Source of the DNA: Strix aluco
Lineage: Eukaryota > Chordata > Aves > Strigiformes > Strigidae
Direction: 5' to 3'
Assembly: GCF_031877795.1 (NCBI RefSeq)
Contig: NC_133931.1
Location: 132,470,621 to 132,534,620, forward strand
DNA: 64,000 nucleotides
In this document: positions 1-13,490 of the stretch, piece after piece
Layout: every line of letters starts with the position of its first letter
Position numbering within the stretch: position 1 is the first letter of the stretch
Translations under genes and position numbers: made by a program
Notes under the pieces: generated by a model
Told to the model about the DNA's origin: nothing
What the model saw: the letters and a program-made list of their open reading frames with translations, nothing else
Databases searched by the model: none

Positions 1-1739
1 GCTGTTAGCTAGTTGCCAAGGGGATTCACAGAATGCATGTTCTAGAATAAAATGCTCAGTGAATAAACTGAGGCCAGTTAAGGTAATTTTTATGGTGCTT
101 TTGACTGGAGCACCAGGGTCTGGTCTTGCTGTGCAGTCAGAGGTAAGTGCACTGACGTGTGTCCTCTCCTTCCTCGCCCTGCATGTAGGTCCTTCATGAG
201 ACACTTCTAGTTTCAGGTCTGCACTAGACTTCTGCCTGGGAAAGCCCAGATCCACTTATCGATTATCCCATGCAGCACAGAATTTGGCATTCCTTGTGCA
301 AGAGAGAAACAGAAACGTTGTGTCTTAGCAGTTTGATCTGTATCACCAAAGAAAGGAAAAGGGGCTTTTGACAGTGAGAACCCCTTCCTCCTATCCTCCT
401 CAGTGAGGATAGATAAAAGTAGAAGGATTCTGCTGACTCCCATGCTTTCATGTTTATGTTGAAGAGGAGATATGGTCAGCCTTTCTCTAGGGAGGATGTA
501 GCAGGGACAGGGATAGTCTTTGAGTCAGATTCTTTTTATAGTGGGGATCTCCCAGCTAAGCTGCTCCTCTTTGACCCAGTGGGCTAGGAGAAGGGAGTTC
601 TGTCCTTGGCCTTGCAGTTGTTTGTTTTCAAGAGGTCATCTTTTCCCTAGTCCTATGTGGTTCCTTTGGGACTGAAAATTTGGGATTGAAAATAGTATCA
701 TAGTAACAAAAAGCTATTATTAATATTTCATCTGATTTTTATTAGCAATGTTGTTTTCTGTATATTAAGCTGAAGAAATGTGATAAGTAACTCAGGGTCA
801 TTGTGTCTGGATACAGCATATGTAAAAGACAAAAATCAATTCGTTTGACTTATGGGGAACATTTCAGGTTCCTAACCATTGGTGTCTAGTGTCATTGAAG
901 ATGCTGTAGGGAATGTGTTCCTGGTAGGTCTGATATGGGGACCTACAGTGGATCTACCCCCTCTAGCGCTGCAACTAGTTGATTCACTCTGGATTGTCTT
1001 TGGCCTCTTAGTCCTTATGCAGAGGAAACCATCTGAGTGTCAGGACACTCAGTCCTTTTTGAAATCAGATGCCTCAACATCTAAATACTAGCAAAGAGTT
1101 ACTTAAGAAAATCTCTACCGTAGCACATTAGTGCAAATGTATGCCACATGCAAACTCCACTGAACAGAGTAACGTGAAGGCTTAATTTGGCCTGCTAATT
1201 AGACTTGAGAAGGAGATTGTGGCCAGACAGCAGCTGTGGGAGGAAAGAATGAACAAACTCAGACTTTTTGTTCATCTGGTCATGCTTTTCATCCTTGTTT
1301 AACTATCTGGCAATTATTGTGCATACGCTTGTGTTGTTCTTTAAAATTTATCCTGCAAGTGAATGCTGATAGTGAGGAACTGCTGTTTCTTTCCTCCCCC
1401 ATGGTTTCACCCCACTGTGAAGGCCAGGCTTAAGGTGATAGGGTACCTGGCCTTGCATTAGTGCCAGCTGTTTTTCTTGGGCTTTCTTTGGAGGAGTAAT
1501 CACATTAATTTATTCATGGAATGTCGTGTTGCTCAGTTCTGAGGAGGACCATGCACTTGCCTTCTGTACCCTGCTTCTGTTTTGTATATTTTTGTGGAAT
1601 CCATGTGTCTACTGCCTGATAGTTATTCCCACTGATAGTGCAATTTAATAAGAGGAAAGAATGATATGGCTGCATCCTGCCCATTATACCCTTAGGAAGG
1701 AGATTTTTATTTGCTGTCAGATGTCACTGATGGAGCATT

Positions 1740-1960
1740 TGGCTTCCTTTCATCAATTGACAATTGCAGTTTTAAGAGTACAGTACAGAGTGCCACTTTA
1801 AAGCCAAACATCTCAATTCACAAGTGAGGGAAGGATAAAGTTGTGCAGCTGGAGGATGCTATTTCTTCTCGGCAGCTGTCATTGAAAAGGCATGTGAATG
1901 CTCTAGATGTCAGGTGTCATAAATGCTCCATCCAGAGTTTGTCACGTGCCTGGTAATATC
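1740..1960. promoter_or_regulatory. Possible conserved non-coding element
   Basis: A non-repetitive block with a cluster of transcription factor-like words: overlapping ATCAATTGACAATTG near 1753-1767, a CAGCTG E-box near 1874, GTCACGTG near 1941 and CAGGTGTCATAAA near 1911. Such packing without repeats resembles vertebrate enhancers near neural genes. This is inference from word content alone. Confidence 0.2.
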
Positions 1961-4900
1961 ATGTGAAGTGTTGGAAAGAAGTTTCTTTACACATTAAAAT
2001 TCTTCTCTAGACAAGCTTGCCCTGGAATTTGCTATACTAAAGTTTTAGGAAATGAGAAATTAATATAAGTGAGATCTTCAGCAAACTCTCCATGTTTTAC
2101 CAGAATCACAGAGCCTTTTTATGTCACTCAGATCAAAATGTGTGACTTCGGTAGGAAAAATGTCCACGACAAGTCCCCTGCCTTTGCCCCAACTCCCCAG
2201 ATCTTTAGATCTACCTACAAGGCGGCATCTGCACCTTCTAAGGACAGATGCATGTATGCAGTGGTGGCCATGAATTCAAATGGGGAAAAAACAGTATTCC
2301 AATATAAGACAAGACTTTACACTAGGAAAATGTTATATTGTGTGCCCTCTGTATACTCAACTAGCACTTCTCAAAGTTTTCCTTATACACCTCTTTCCCT
2401 TTTCTCCCCCTTCTTCACTCAGAGCAGTCTTCATCGCTGGGGTAGAAGAAGAGAAGAACAGCTGAAGCCATGAAGAGCATCCAGGTCTTTTCAAGTGATT
2501 TGCACCCTTGTCTTCTACCAGGTCCTTGCTTGGAGCAGTGCAGTGGTTGAGAGAACTGATGTGTGGTGGTGGCTGGGAGCTCTGGCTATATGAAGGATTG
2601 CAAGTCTCAGGTGTGTCATTGGTACATTAGGTACCCCTGATTTCCTGAGGAGTCGTTCCCAAGTTTCCATATAGTTTCGTCTCCAGAAAGCAGATGGGTG
2701 CTGAGTTACACTCATTTTGGTCCTGTCTTTCTAGAATGTATTCAATGTGATCTGTGCTTGACAGCCACTGCACTATCCACATATAGGAGCACTTACTATG
2801 AGTCAGTAAAGAAAAACATGAACTTAGGAATTGTTTAGGTCTGATGCCTGGTGACAGCTGGGGCCAGGAAAGGGTGAGATTTGAATCTTATTTTAGTGAT
2901 CTGTTTGGCCTTGGACTCTGGTGTTAACATACAGGTTTTCTGTAATATCCTGTTCTTTTTCAGTTGTCACTGCTTGGCTTTCTCTGCCTATCAGTTCTGT
3001 CAACTATGGAAATCAGAGCATCTTTTCCTATTCCAGCTGGCAGTTGCCAAAGCTATGTGAAACAGAACTGGATATACAGAACACATTCATTTGTCGTTAT
3101 GTCAAGTGAAGATGTAACACTAGAAATATAGGGGTGTTTATTGATGCAGGGGCCACCAGGCACTGAGTGCTGGAATTCTGCTCAAAGGAAGCAAGCCTGA
3201 TGGGAAGAGAAGAGAAATCCCCACCTGTCAAGTGTCACATCATTATAGGTGAGTCTCAAGAATAAGAAGTAGCATCTTCTTCCAGTCCATTAGTGCCTTT
3301 GCACCAGGTATCCTTTGATAACATGTGCCTGTGGTTCATTTAATTGATTTTTAGATGAAGACTATTAAAAAGTTACATACAGTGTGCCTCACTGCATTGA
3401 GTTCATACCAGATTTTGTGACATGAGGAGTACTGGGCCGCATTACACCACTCTCCCTTCTGTGCTCATAATCATAGGAGATTTAAAGAGTTTAGATCAAG
3501 GCCAACAAGGAGAGTGAACTATGGAAGTACCAGTACCATCTTACTCATTTAGCATTGTAGATGGCAAGTCTGTGAATATTGTGGATGACTGGAGTAATCA
3601 TCTGCATGGAAGTCTCTTAAGGAGAACATGTGATTTCACTTTGTGTCTCAGCAGAATACAACTGGTTCATGGTTGCACATAGGCTTATTTTGGATATTTC
3701 CAAAGGCTGTTCTATACCTTATAAATCTTAATATAGTTGTAATGATTGATAAATACTGCATTTAGTTTTGAGCATAAGATTTGTCTCCCAATTTGTATGA
3801 ATATTAAAGAAATACTCTGACCGCTTGACCACATATCTGGTCTTACAAATTTCTGTGATACATTTGTATGTTGAGCAAAATGTGACTTTTAGAATGAAGG
3901 AATGGTTTGATTTTCATATAAAAATACCAATGACAGGAAGAAAGGGATACAGAAATGTCAATCTTTAGAATATAATGAGAATAGACTACATTTGTATTAT
4001 TTCCTGTGCTTAAGTTTCATTACAGTAATTTTCCCAATGAATACATTGCATAGTATGCTATTTCCTCTTCTCATTACCATCTTTGTCATGGAGAGGAGGT
4101 TGTAGAATCTTAATGATTCAGTTATTTAAACCTTTTTGATATTCTCTGTATTTTGAATGACCTCTCTGTTTCACATCTTCCCTAAGGTTACTGAACTTGA
4201 GAATAAGAGTTGCTTTCAAATCAAACTACTCAACAAGGGAAAGGGCAAGGTAGTTCAGATTGCTATTATCACAATTACAGAGATTACTGCAAGGATGAGG
4301 AAAAAAAAGAAAGAAGCGTAGTCTGAATCTTCACTAGCTTTTCACTACAAAGCAGAACAAACAATAGAAATTATTGTATGTGAGTCTGATTCAAAGCTCA
4401 CTGGAAATCACAGATCCCCACATACCAGTGCAAAGAGATTGTTCGGGCTTCAGACACTATCAAAACAGGTACAGGGGTAGTTCTGGATTTGGGGTAAAAA
4501 ATCACAGTCCACTGACAATCACAGACACTCTGATCTTTAAAAGCTTTGCCATCTTAAAAAATGTACAGATGTGATTGGTTGTGTGCTTTTGAAATATTTC
4601 AGGAATGATAATTTATGAGACTTCTTTGTATTCAAATGAGAAAAGAAGAACATATCCCTCTACATTAACATTCACGGTGCTGGCCAGTGATATGGATTGA
4701 AACAGGCTGCAGAATGCTTGGGATCCATAGTTCCTGGAGGAAAGTTGGTACATGAAAAGTACTTACTAAAAACCAAACATTTGTGTCAAGATGCAAAGTA
4801 TGTTGCTACATAGTGTGACTGAATGGACTCTGCCAGCCAAATACGTCTCACCATTTAAAGGCATGACTGAGTAGTCTGTGAGGCTTCACAGTCATCTGAG

Positions 4901-6679
4901 ATACTCAACCAAGAACATTAAATGTTGAAAGCCAAGATTAAGGATTCAGTACTTTCCAGTAGCATTAAGACCCTGAATGTGTTCACTGACCATTCTAAAT
5001 GGTAAATACACTTCACAGGCATATGCCCTGTACTTTCTATAAAACTTGTTTTCCTACAGTGGGCAGGGAGATTGCATGGGAGACTCATGGAAAGTGCACA
5101 AAGAACAAATATAGGCACAGGATTTACCTGCAAAGAATTTTTAGAGTTCAGGAATGCTGTATTTACTGACTTTCTCAAATCTTCATCTGAATAAATAAAG
5201 GGGTGTCATGGGACATGCTGCAATACTGATAATGAGTTTTATACTCATTCACCCTGAGAAGTTTCAACAGATACAGTTTGCCTGTCAAATGGATTTAAAA
5301 TTGTATTGTCACTGCCTTGCTTTCGGCACTGATTGCTTTTGTATTGCAGCTCCATGCCTCAATAGACACTTTGATTGTCTATATCTGCCACTTTGTTCAC
5401 ATGAGTCTCCCTATAATCTGTAGTATGAAACCCTTCGTTTTAATACTAAAACTCAACATGTGCTCCTGCAATGATTATTAACTTAGGGCTATGGCAGCCA
5501 AAATGATATTTTGCTTTCTATTCTCTGTTTCTTTTCTGTGTATGTTGCATGGTAGGCAACAATCCACTTAGTTCAAGAGCTCAGCTTAGTGAAGGAAGAA
5601 TTTCAGAAGGGGTGTTGTGGGTACAGCTGCAGACGTTTCCATGGGTTTGATTACCATGCTGCACACAGCTATAATAATAAACCTTGGCTACCCTTGGCTT
5701 AGCTATTATTTTAAATTCATAAGATCTGAATCCTAACTTTCAGCACAAAGTATGACTGCAATTTAACGAGTCTTTTAAGCATGTAGTCCATCTTAAACAC
5801 ATTACCTTAAAAATTAATGTTAAATGTTTTGCAGGACGGAGGTTCTAAGACTTGATCTAATACACTATAGTCTGATTTTTATCAGAAGGGAATCAACCTC
5901 CCTACAATTCTGGATATTTATTCTTCTTTTTCTTATTCTATTTGAAGTTATTTCAAAAAGGTGAACCTAAAAAGTTTCCTAAAGAGAGGAGGCTAATGAA
6001 ATCATTGCTGGATTAATGTGTGTGGATACATGTGTGTCTTACTGTTCCCTTCTCTTATTTCCTTGTAACCACTGAATTTCTTGGCCTAGTCCAACAAGTC
6101 TGAGAGAAAAACTTAATCTCAAAGATAAATTTCCAAACACTTTATGAAATACGTAGCTGGGTGGAGACAGAAAGAAATGTCTTCCTCTTTGCCTGAAGAA
6201 GGGCTGCAGTGTAAGCATAGTCCTGGTACCTGAAAATAACCCAATTGTAGGACTCAAATCCATAGGAAATCATCTATACTGTTGCTTTTTTCTGTTGTTT
6301 AGTTGAGTTCTAGGGATGGCTACAGTTTCTTTTGGAAGGTGTTGGGCTGGTGATGACAGGTGTTTTCCATTTAGAGACTCTTAATAAAAACAAGACTATT
6401 TGAAGTTCAGTCCACTATGAAGAAATATATCAGTGGAATAGACGTATGATATTCTAATTTCTGGAAATAAATACTTTGCCAAGGATGAGAAGTGATAAGG
6501 ACAAGGAATAAAAAGAGTCAAAGATAAAATTGGGCTAGGAGAGTTAATTCACAGAATGACATTTGAGCTTTGTTTCTTGCTGTGTGGGTTTGTTACTTAG
6601 TTCTTTTCATTTAAGAATTTCATAATCCTTTGTGAAGGTTAATTATACCCCATATCTTAAGCCCCAATTCTGACTTCCA

Positions 6680-6810
6680 ACCTGTCTTCCACTCTGTCAA
6701 CAAGAAAACTAAAGTGTAGGGAGATTAAGTAGATGACTGACTGAAGGCTCTGCTGCAGGTCTCTGGTTATATCTCCAGAGTACAGTGCTTTGAACAAGCC
6801 TACTTGGGTA
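6680..6810 (+). repeat. Ancient MIR/L2-like repeat relic
   Basis: The stretch reads like the familiar amniote MIR/L2 tail: an 'aaaactaaagtg...gggagattaagt' segment (compare GGAAACTGAGGCACAGAGAGGTTAAGT). About 60 bp later comes 'ctccagagtacagtgctttgaac' (compare TCCCAGTCCAGTGCTCTAAC). Order and spacing agree with the consensus as I recall it, while the sequence is strongly diverged, as expected of a very old insertion. The exact family (MIR, L2 or another tail of this type) cannot be decided by eye. Confidence 0.5.
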
Positions 6811-8456
6811 CCAGAGGCACCACAGTCATTCTATTAAAATGGTCTTTCTAAGATTAAATTACCCTCGGCAAGTGATTTGAAACTGTAGTATATATTATAG
6901 ATATATCCTCAGTCAGGATGAGGATAACAGTCCCTGATTCCAGTATTTATACCTTAGGTTACACTCTGGAATTTTGCCATTTCTTTAAACGAAGACCAAA
7001 TTTCACTATTAATCTATCAGAATACACTGGTTTATTGTGCTAGCCCCTGAACATAGGCTTTTAAATATGTACAGTATAAGAAACCTAACTAAAGAAAGGT
7101 GAAATGTAAAGAAAGAATCCCATACACTGAAATGGAAACATAAAACAGAAGTCAAATATTTCACATTTTAATTCTTTTTGGGGTGTGCTAGCACCACAAT
7201 AACCTAATACAAATTTTAAAACTAATTAGCATATCGTTTATTTGTAGGCTTGAAGAAGGCCCATCCACATTTCTCTTTGAGGTCACTAGGACTTCTGATT
7301 TCAATATGCTTCTGAGCATCTACTGAAACACGAGAGAATTAAGTTTTAATATTGGACAAACATATTCATGTCCAGTAAAGCAAAATTGTACACACTAGTC
7401 CTCTTTATGGGTTCCTTTGAAGTGGAACCTTTAAAAATTCCTAACAAGAAGACTAGAAAACAAGAAGGATATCAAAGAATCACTAACAAGAAAGGTTTTA
7501 TTTTCCAAATTCATTTAAGGAAGTGGCATTTATAATTGTTAATTCTTTATTTCCCCTCCCCCTAACTAAATTCAGTCATCTATTTAACTCACACTTCAGG
7601 ATTTGCATTTGAGGTTGATGGCAATAATAATCAAGTGAGATAAATTAAATTAATATTCTTGCTGATACAATTAGTTTAATAACTTTGCCATTTCCATTCC
7701 CTTTTTATCTGCATTATCACAATTTGATAACATACTACAGTAAGCCTATGCCTCAATGAACTTCTCTCTGTGCCCAGAGTGGAGAGATTACGATTTCTAA
7801 TTTTATTGCTCAGATTGTCATATCTCACCTTATATAGCACCTTTTATTACAAAAAGAAGCCAGATGCTTTGATATAAAGAGGAATGACATTTCTCAGAGT
7901 TGGTATGCATGTACTTCTGGGGTGGAACAGAGACCTTTTTCACAGCCACCAGCAATATCATACAACCATTAAACCAGAATGCCCAGAGAAACATCCTGGA
8001 TCAGGATGTAATAGTCTGCTGGGATGCTGGGGCTTCCAGGACACATAGGACATGCACTCAAATGCATGTATATCATGTATATTCAGGGGGTTTGATACTA
8101 GGTACTTTTACGCCCTCACTGAGAGCTGCTCTGCATTTATAGCCTGAGTATTTGAGCTTTAGGAGGATGGAATACATATGGTTTGCAGGGGACAAATCTG
8201 CTTTTTAACCTAGGGCCACTGAGCAGGACCATGAAACTCCTGTTGCAACCACTGCCAACAAACTGTAGCCTCTATGAATTCTCTGAGTTACTGAATTTGA
8301 GCAAGGACAAGTCCCACACTCTTCAAGATGATCTGTGTTAGGTGTCATGATGAGCTTTTCTGTGATTTTTTTTATATTTCTCAGTGCGAACCAAACACCA
8401 CTTATATACATATGTATATTCAGAAACATTCCCTCATTTTGGGTTTCTTGGTGTGG

Positions 8457-8476
8457 TTTTTTTTTTTTTTTTTTTT
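8457..8476. repeat. Poly-T tract (T20)
   Basis: Twenty uninterrupted T residues, followed by a C/T-rich stretch. I see no LINE or retrogene body next to it, so it is best read as simple sequence. Confidence 0.9.
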
Positions 8477-11400
8477 CTCCTCCCCTGCATAACTGATTTT
8501 TCTCTTTATTATCCAGTTTCTGCAGGATGTGAGGACCCAACTAGGATGTCCTTCTCAGCAGAAAGGACAGATATCTATGGGAGTTGCCCAGTAATAATTG
8601 TGTTGGGTCAGCAATCTATTAACACTGGCAGTTTAAGCCACCATGTCCATAATTGTCCTCTATGTTTACAGAAAAGATTAATATATACGCATACAAACCT
8701 TTCAAGCCCATGTGTGGGCTGGTTAATAGTTTACCAAGTGTTATCAGCTAGCTTAGTCCTCCCACTTATCCTTGCTCCTGTTGCTGAGTGTGCCTGGAGC
8801 AATTTTTAGTGGAAGGGTTATTCATTATATGAACAGCTAGTGCTTTGTCCTCAGGGCCATTCCAGGTGCACTAGAAGGGAACAAACCATTTGAGGGAAAG
8901 AATTTCAATCCCTCACTCAATTCCAGACTTCTACATGACCTTGGTCAAATCTTTCATACCAAGTTTTTCATGTATAGTCAAGCTCAGATCTGAAACCAGA
9001 CTGGCTCTGGGAGCAGAGTTGACAAATTTGAGTTAGGTGCCCAATGTATGGGATGATTTAAGCCCCTCAGCCAGGGATTGCTTTTGTTTATGCCTCCATG
9101 TCAACTCATTAGAACAGATGATTAAATCCTTTTCTTCTTTGAAGGTACAGAGAAAGGATAGGAAGAGCAATAGTGCCCATCATTTATATAGTGGTTGAGA
9201 GGTAAAAGCCTTCCATCAGGGAGTAGAAGACCTGAGTGAACAGATTTTGTAAGTGTTTATAACTTTTTTGTCTTGATAAAGCATAGTAAAGACCCAAAAG
9301 AAGTGGGAAAGTAAAATTCATGTAGAAGGCTGAACACATTATAGTTTTCTTGCCATTAATTTCATGAGTATTTCCTGTGAGAATAATGTCACAATTTATT
9401 ACTTTTGGTGAAAATAGGCTTTTTTTATTCATCAGTAAGAGGAAGCAGTCATACAAAACTTACATACAAAAGCATTACTTTTTATACTAATATGATTTCA
9501 GAAACATATGAATGTTGCTGTGCTCACCTATACTCTGCTGAAGTAGTTTTGGTTTCATCAAGGCCCAGAAGAAGAGCTCTCCTGAGGTAGCTCTGACAGG
9601 CTATTTAGCTCTGCAGAGCTCTAAGACAGCTGAAGCTAAACACATTCAGCCTGTGCAAAAGAGCTTAAGCATACCACTAATGAAAGAAATGGAAAACAAA
9701 GAAGATCTGTGGATCTAAAAAAAAAAAATTTCACCCTTTAGGATTTTTTTAAAGGATCACTAATATAGTGATTAAGGTTTCTCAGGTCTTCTGGATCTTC
9801 CTCTGCCAGATCCTCTTTCCTGTTGTAGGGGTTTTTTTCGCTTTCTTTATTAGAGTGTTGCTTGTAAAATCCAGTTTTAAATATCTCCTCCTCCTGTCCT
9901 TCCTCTGTGTTGTTTCTATTCTCCTTTCCTTCTTTAATTTGATGCTTGAAATTATTAAGAGTTAATGGCTCATGCAGTGACTTCCACTATTTTGCTGGGG
10001 AGAAGCCATATAAGGCCCCGAGGAGTCATTTCTGTCTCTCAGGCTGGGTCTCTTTTTGCATAAATTTATTCCATGTTGAAAATAACAGTCATAAACAGAG
10101 TTCATAAATTAATGAGAATTCATAAGTCTACTGGAAAATATTCTCCAGGCCATCACACAAGACCAAAAGTTAGAGTATGGAGAGTTTTCAAAACTGTAAA
10201 TTGGTGATTGACCCTAGAATAAACCCTAGGAATCTCTATTACTGGCTCCCTTCAAGATCAAATACCACACTTATTGCTAAAATAAGTTCTATGAATAGAT
10301 CTTGACTTTGCATGTGTTTTAAAACTTTAAGTAATAAAAATATTTGAACTTGAGAGAAAAAATAATATAATAGAATTACATTAGACACTGAATTTCTCTT
10401 GTCCTGACCGTGTGTGGCTTAGGCAAGTTGCACTGTCCTCAAAGGTAATAATTTAATATATATCCATTGCTTCACAATGTGTGATCATTCAAGGTAATAC
10501 AAGTTCACAAAATGAGGAATGGCTTGACTGGTAGCTCAAATGTTTCCTGAAGAGGTTTAAAACCATATGCTCCTCTCATTTGACCCCATGTGAACCTGTT
10601 GATCTATATATAGCCTTCTTTGAGCCTCAGTGGCCTGAGAACATCAGGTGAGTCAATATGAAATTTATTTTGATTTGGATGACACCTTTTGGGGATTTAG
10701 CTAAATGAATTTCCTATGTATTTGACATGGTCTAAGAGGAAGGATATTTGGACACTTACTGTGGATTATTTAGTGCAAGGTAAGTACTTACATGTTGTAA
10801 CTTGATTGTAGACCTGAGCTTTTTGATTTGGAAAAAAATCACAGACCTCACTGAAATTACTGGGCGTGACAATCACTGTGTCTTAAGCTCAATGAGAACA
10901 GTTAAGTGATAGTAGGTATTAAGCAGCAACTGACACAATGGGATTGCTACTATGAACACTGACAGCAGATCCCAGCAGCCCCAAATTTCTGGAAAGTAGT
11001 CTCAGAGCCCAAGGAGCTAATGAATAGAGCAGAGAATCAGCGACCATGAGAAAAACAAGCAGAAAGGATTAGAAAAACAGGAGACAGAGAAATATGTGTG
11101 GCATGACTGAAAGAAAGCCAAAGGGGAAAAAAGCAGCTTTTGGGGCAGAATGATTGTTAAAAAGACACATTTAGTATGCTGAAATAAAAAAAACCCCAAC
11201 ATTCTATTTCTTGTTCCTGCTGTATCAGGGATTTATGCTTGTTCCTGGTATAGAAAAGGGGTTGTACCAGAGCAATCACAGACTCTCTCATCAATTTATT
11301 CCCCTAACAAAACAATTGAGAAACCCCCAAATATCTGGTTAACTACTTGGATAAGAAGAGTAAGTATATAAAAGAGAGAACAATATTTCCAGCTGTGGAA

Positions 11401-12244
11401 TTTGCTAGATAGGCAATGAAGTGTGTTGTTCAGCTGAGTTTTGCATAAGAAATACATTTATGTTGCATTTCTAATGCAAATTGCCTGTATTTTACATGGA
11501 CAGAATGAATCCTTGCTGGCTTGATCTTCAGTTTTTCAAATCAATAGAAAGACTCTAATGTATTTTCAATAGACTTTGGAGCAGGCCCTTCCTCCCATGC
11601 ACTCAAAATGACTTACAATCAATTTATGGCAAGAATCCACTTCAGAAAGCCTGAAAACTAAGAATATGCAGTTTCATGGGGAAGCTAGCATCAGCTGCCT
11701 AAAAATAGACTCAATTTCAATATACTGATCCAGATGCCCGCCTGTGAAGAATTTACTCCCTCTGCATATGCTATCTAGCTTTTAGTGGTTTGAACAAGAG
11801 GCAGAAGACTATGTTTAAGGAAGAGATGACAAGTGCCTCTTTTTATCAAATGTTCTCTGCACCAAAATGGAAATACTCAAGGAGTTCATTTTGATGACAT
11901 GTTATTTCTTCCCCCCCAGTAACTTGTCAGGTGACTGATGCCAGAATTGTTATAGAGAAATGGATCAGCCACTTACATTCACAGAGATGAGACTGTAAGG
12001 AACCTTTTTATATGGTCTATTCTAATGCAGGGGATTTTAATTTTTTTTTCCTGGCTATATCTAGCTTAGGATTTTAGAGTATTTTGCAGCTCCTGGCTGC
12101 GGAGGCACCCACCAGCAGTGTCCCACCTCCTTGTTGAGCAAAATCTTAGGAGAAATACCTCCCTCCCTTTGTGCCTCAGTGTCCATGCAAAAAAAATATT
12201 CACATGCATCAGCTGGAAGGGGGGATACAGTTTACACCAAGAGG

Positions 12245-13432
12245 TCATAGAGTCATAAGATCATAGAATGGTTTGGATTGAAAGGGACCTTAAAGATCAT
12301 CTAGTTCCAACCCCCTTGCCATGGGCAGGGACACCTCCCACTAGACCAGTTGCTCAAAGCCCCGTCCAGCCTGGCCTTGAACACTGCCAGGGAGGGGGCA
12401 TCCACAGCTTCTCTGGGCAACTTGCTCCAGTGCCTCACCACCCTCACAGGAAAGAATTTGTTCCTTATATCTAATCTAAATCTACCCTCTTTGGGTTTAA
12501 AACCGTTACCCCTTGTCCTATCACTACACTCCCTGATAGAATCCCTCGCCATCTTTCCTGTAGGCCCCCTTTAAGTACTGGAAGGCTGCTATCAGGTCTT
12601 CTCGGAGCCTTCTCTTCTCCAGGCTGAATAACCCCAGCTCTCTCAGCCTGTCCTCCTAATAGAGGTGATCCAGCTTCCTGATCATTGTCATGGCCTCCTC
12701 TGGACCTGCTCGAGCCAGTCCATGTCCTTCTTACGCTGGGGGCCCGAGAGCTGGACACAGTACTCCAGGTGGGGCCTCACAAGAGCAGAGTAGAGGGAGA
12801 AAATCCCCTCCCTCAACTTGCTGGTCATGCTTCCCTTAATGCATCCGAGGACACAGTTGGCTTTCTGGGCTGCAAGTGCACATTGCTGCCTCATAGTCAG
12901 TTTTCCATCCACCAATACCCCCAAGGTCCTTCTCTGCAGGGCTGCTCTCAATCCACTCATTGCCCAGCCTGTGTTTGTGTTTGGCATTGCCCCGACCCAT
13001 GTGCAGGACCTTGCACTTGGCCTTGTTGAACTTCATGAGGTTTGCATGGGCCCACCTCTCCAGCCTGTCCAGGTCCCTCTGGATGGCACATCCCTTCCCT
13101 CCAGCGTGTCGACCACACCACACAGGTTGGTGTTGTTGGCAAACTTGCTGTGGGTGCACTTGATCCCTCTGTCCATGTCACCAACAAAGATGTTAAACAG
13201 CGCTGGTCCCAACACTGACCCCTGAGGAACACCACTCGTCACTGCTCTCCACTGGGACATTGGGCTATTGACTGCAACTCTTTGAGTGTGACCGTTGAGC
13301 CAATTCATACACTGAGTGGTCCATCCATGTTTCCACGGAAACATGAATCCATGTTTCTCCAATTTAGAGACAAGGAGATCATGCTAGACATTGTGAAAAA
13401 CTTTGCATAAATCCAGGTAGATGACATCAGTC
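12245..13432 (-). mobile_element. 5'-truncated CR1 LINE, dead copy
   Basis: CR1 is the main non-LTR retrotransposon family of birds. The + strand begins with three copies of an 8-bp unit (12245-12269; ATTCTATG-type on the element strand), the hallmark of the CR1 3' end. On the - strand, broken open frames give the reverse transcriptase region: [17 protein letters not shown] (about 13185-13236) and then FANNTNLCG (about 13125-13150), where the catalytic FADD motif reads FANN. After a frameshift comes [20 protein letters not shown] (13090-13010 region), and after another shift [11 protein letters not shown] and [14 protein letters not shown] (about 12900-12740). Frame changes and the lost aspartates show it is inactive. 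Homology fades near 13432, so the copy keeps only about the last 1.2 kb of a 4-5 kb element. Confidence 0.95.
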
Positions 13433-13490
13433 ATCTGAACAATCCAATCTGAACAAGAAGGGGATTGGGTCCACCAATCTGAACAATCAG
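13433..13490. repeat. Short direct repeats at the CR1 5' truncation point
   Basis: The word atctgaacaa occurs three times (13433, 13447, 13477). The last two are part of a 22-bp imperfect direct repeat with a 30-bp period, each continuing into a GGGGAT word. The array sits exactly where CR1 homology ends. It may be a local tandem amplification at the insertion junction. Confidence 0.6.

Larger units (their letters stand above)
1..12244. other. Intergenic DNA upstream of NXPH1, no gene seen
   Basis: AT-rich sequence with few CpGs. Open frames here are all short (the longest are 134 codons at 2069-2473 and 141 codons at 8384-8809). They show no recognisable domain, no plausible splice context and no homologue I know, so I treat them as chance frames. 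The stretch holds a MIR/L2-like relic near 6.7 kb, a T20 run at 8457-8476, a 14-bp palindrome at 9607-9620 and some site-dense AT-rich blocks, listed separately. Placing it as intergenic rests on its lying 5' of the NXPH1 CpG island. A distal promoter or lncRNA exon cannot be excluded by eye. Confidence 0.6.

Noticed and set aside
2069..2473. 134-codon frame on the + strand.
   Set aside because: No domain, ordinary composition, within the range expected by chance for this window, and no promoter or splice context.
12268..13225. + strand frames of 67-135 codons.
   Set aside because: They are the antisense of the CR1 reverse transcriptase region.
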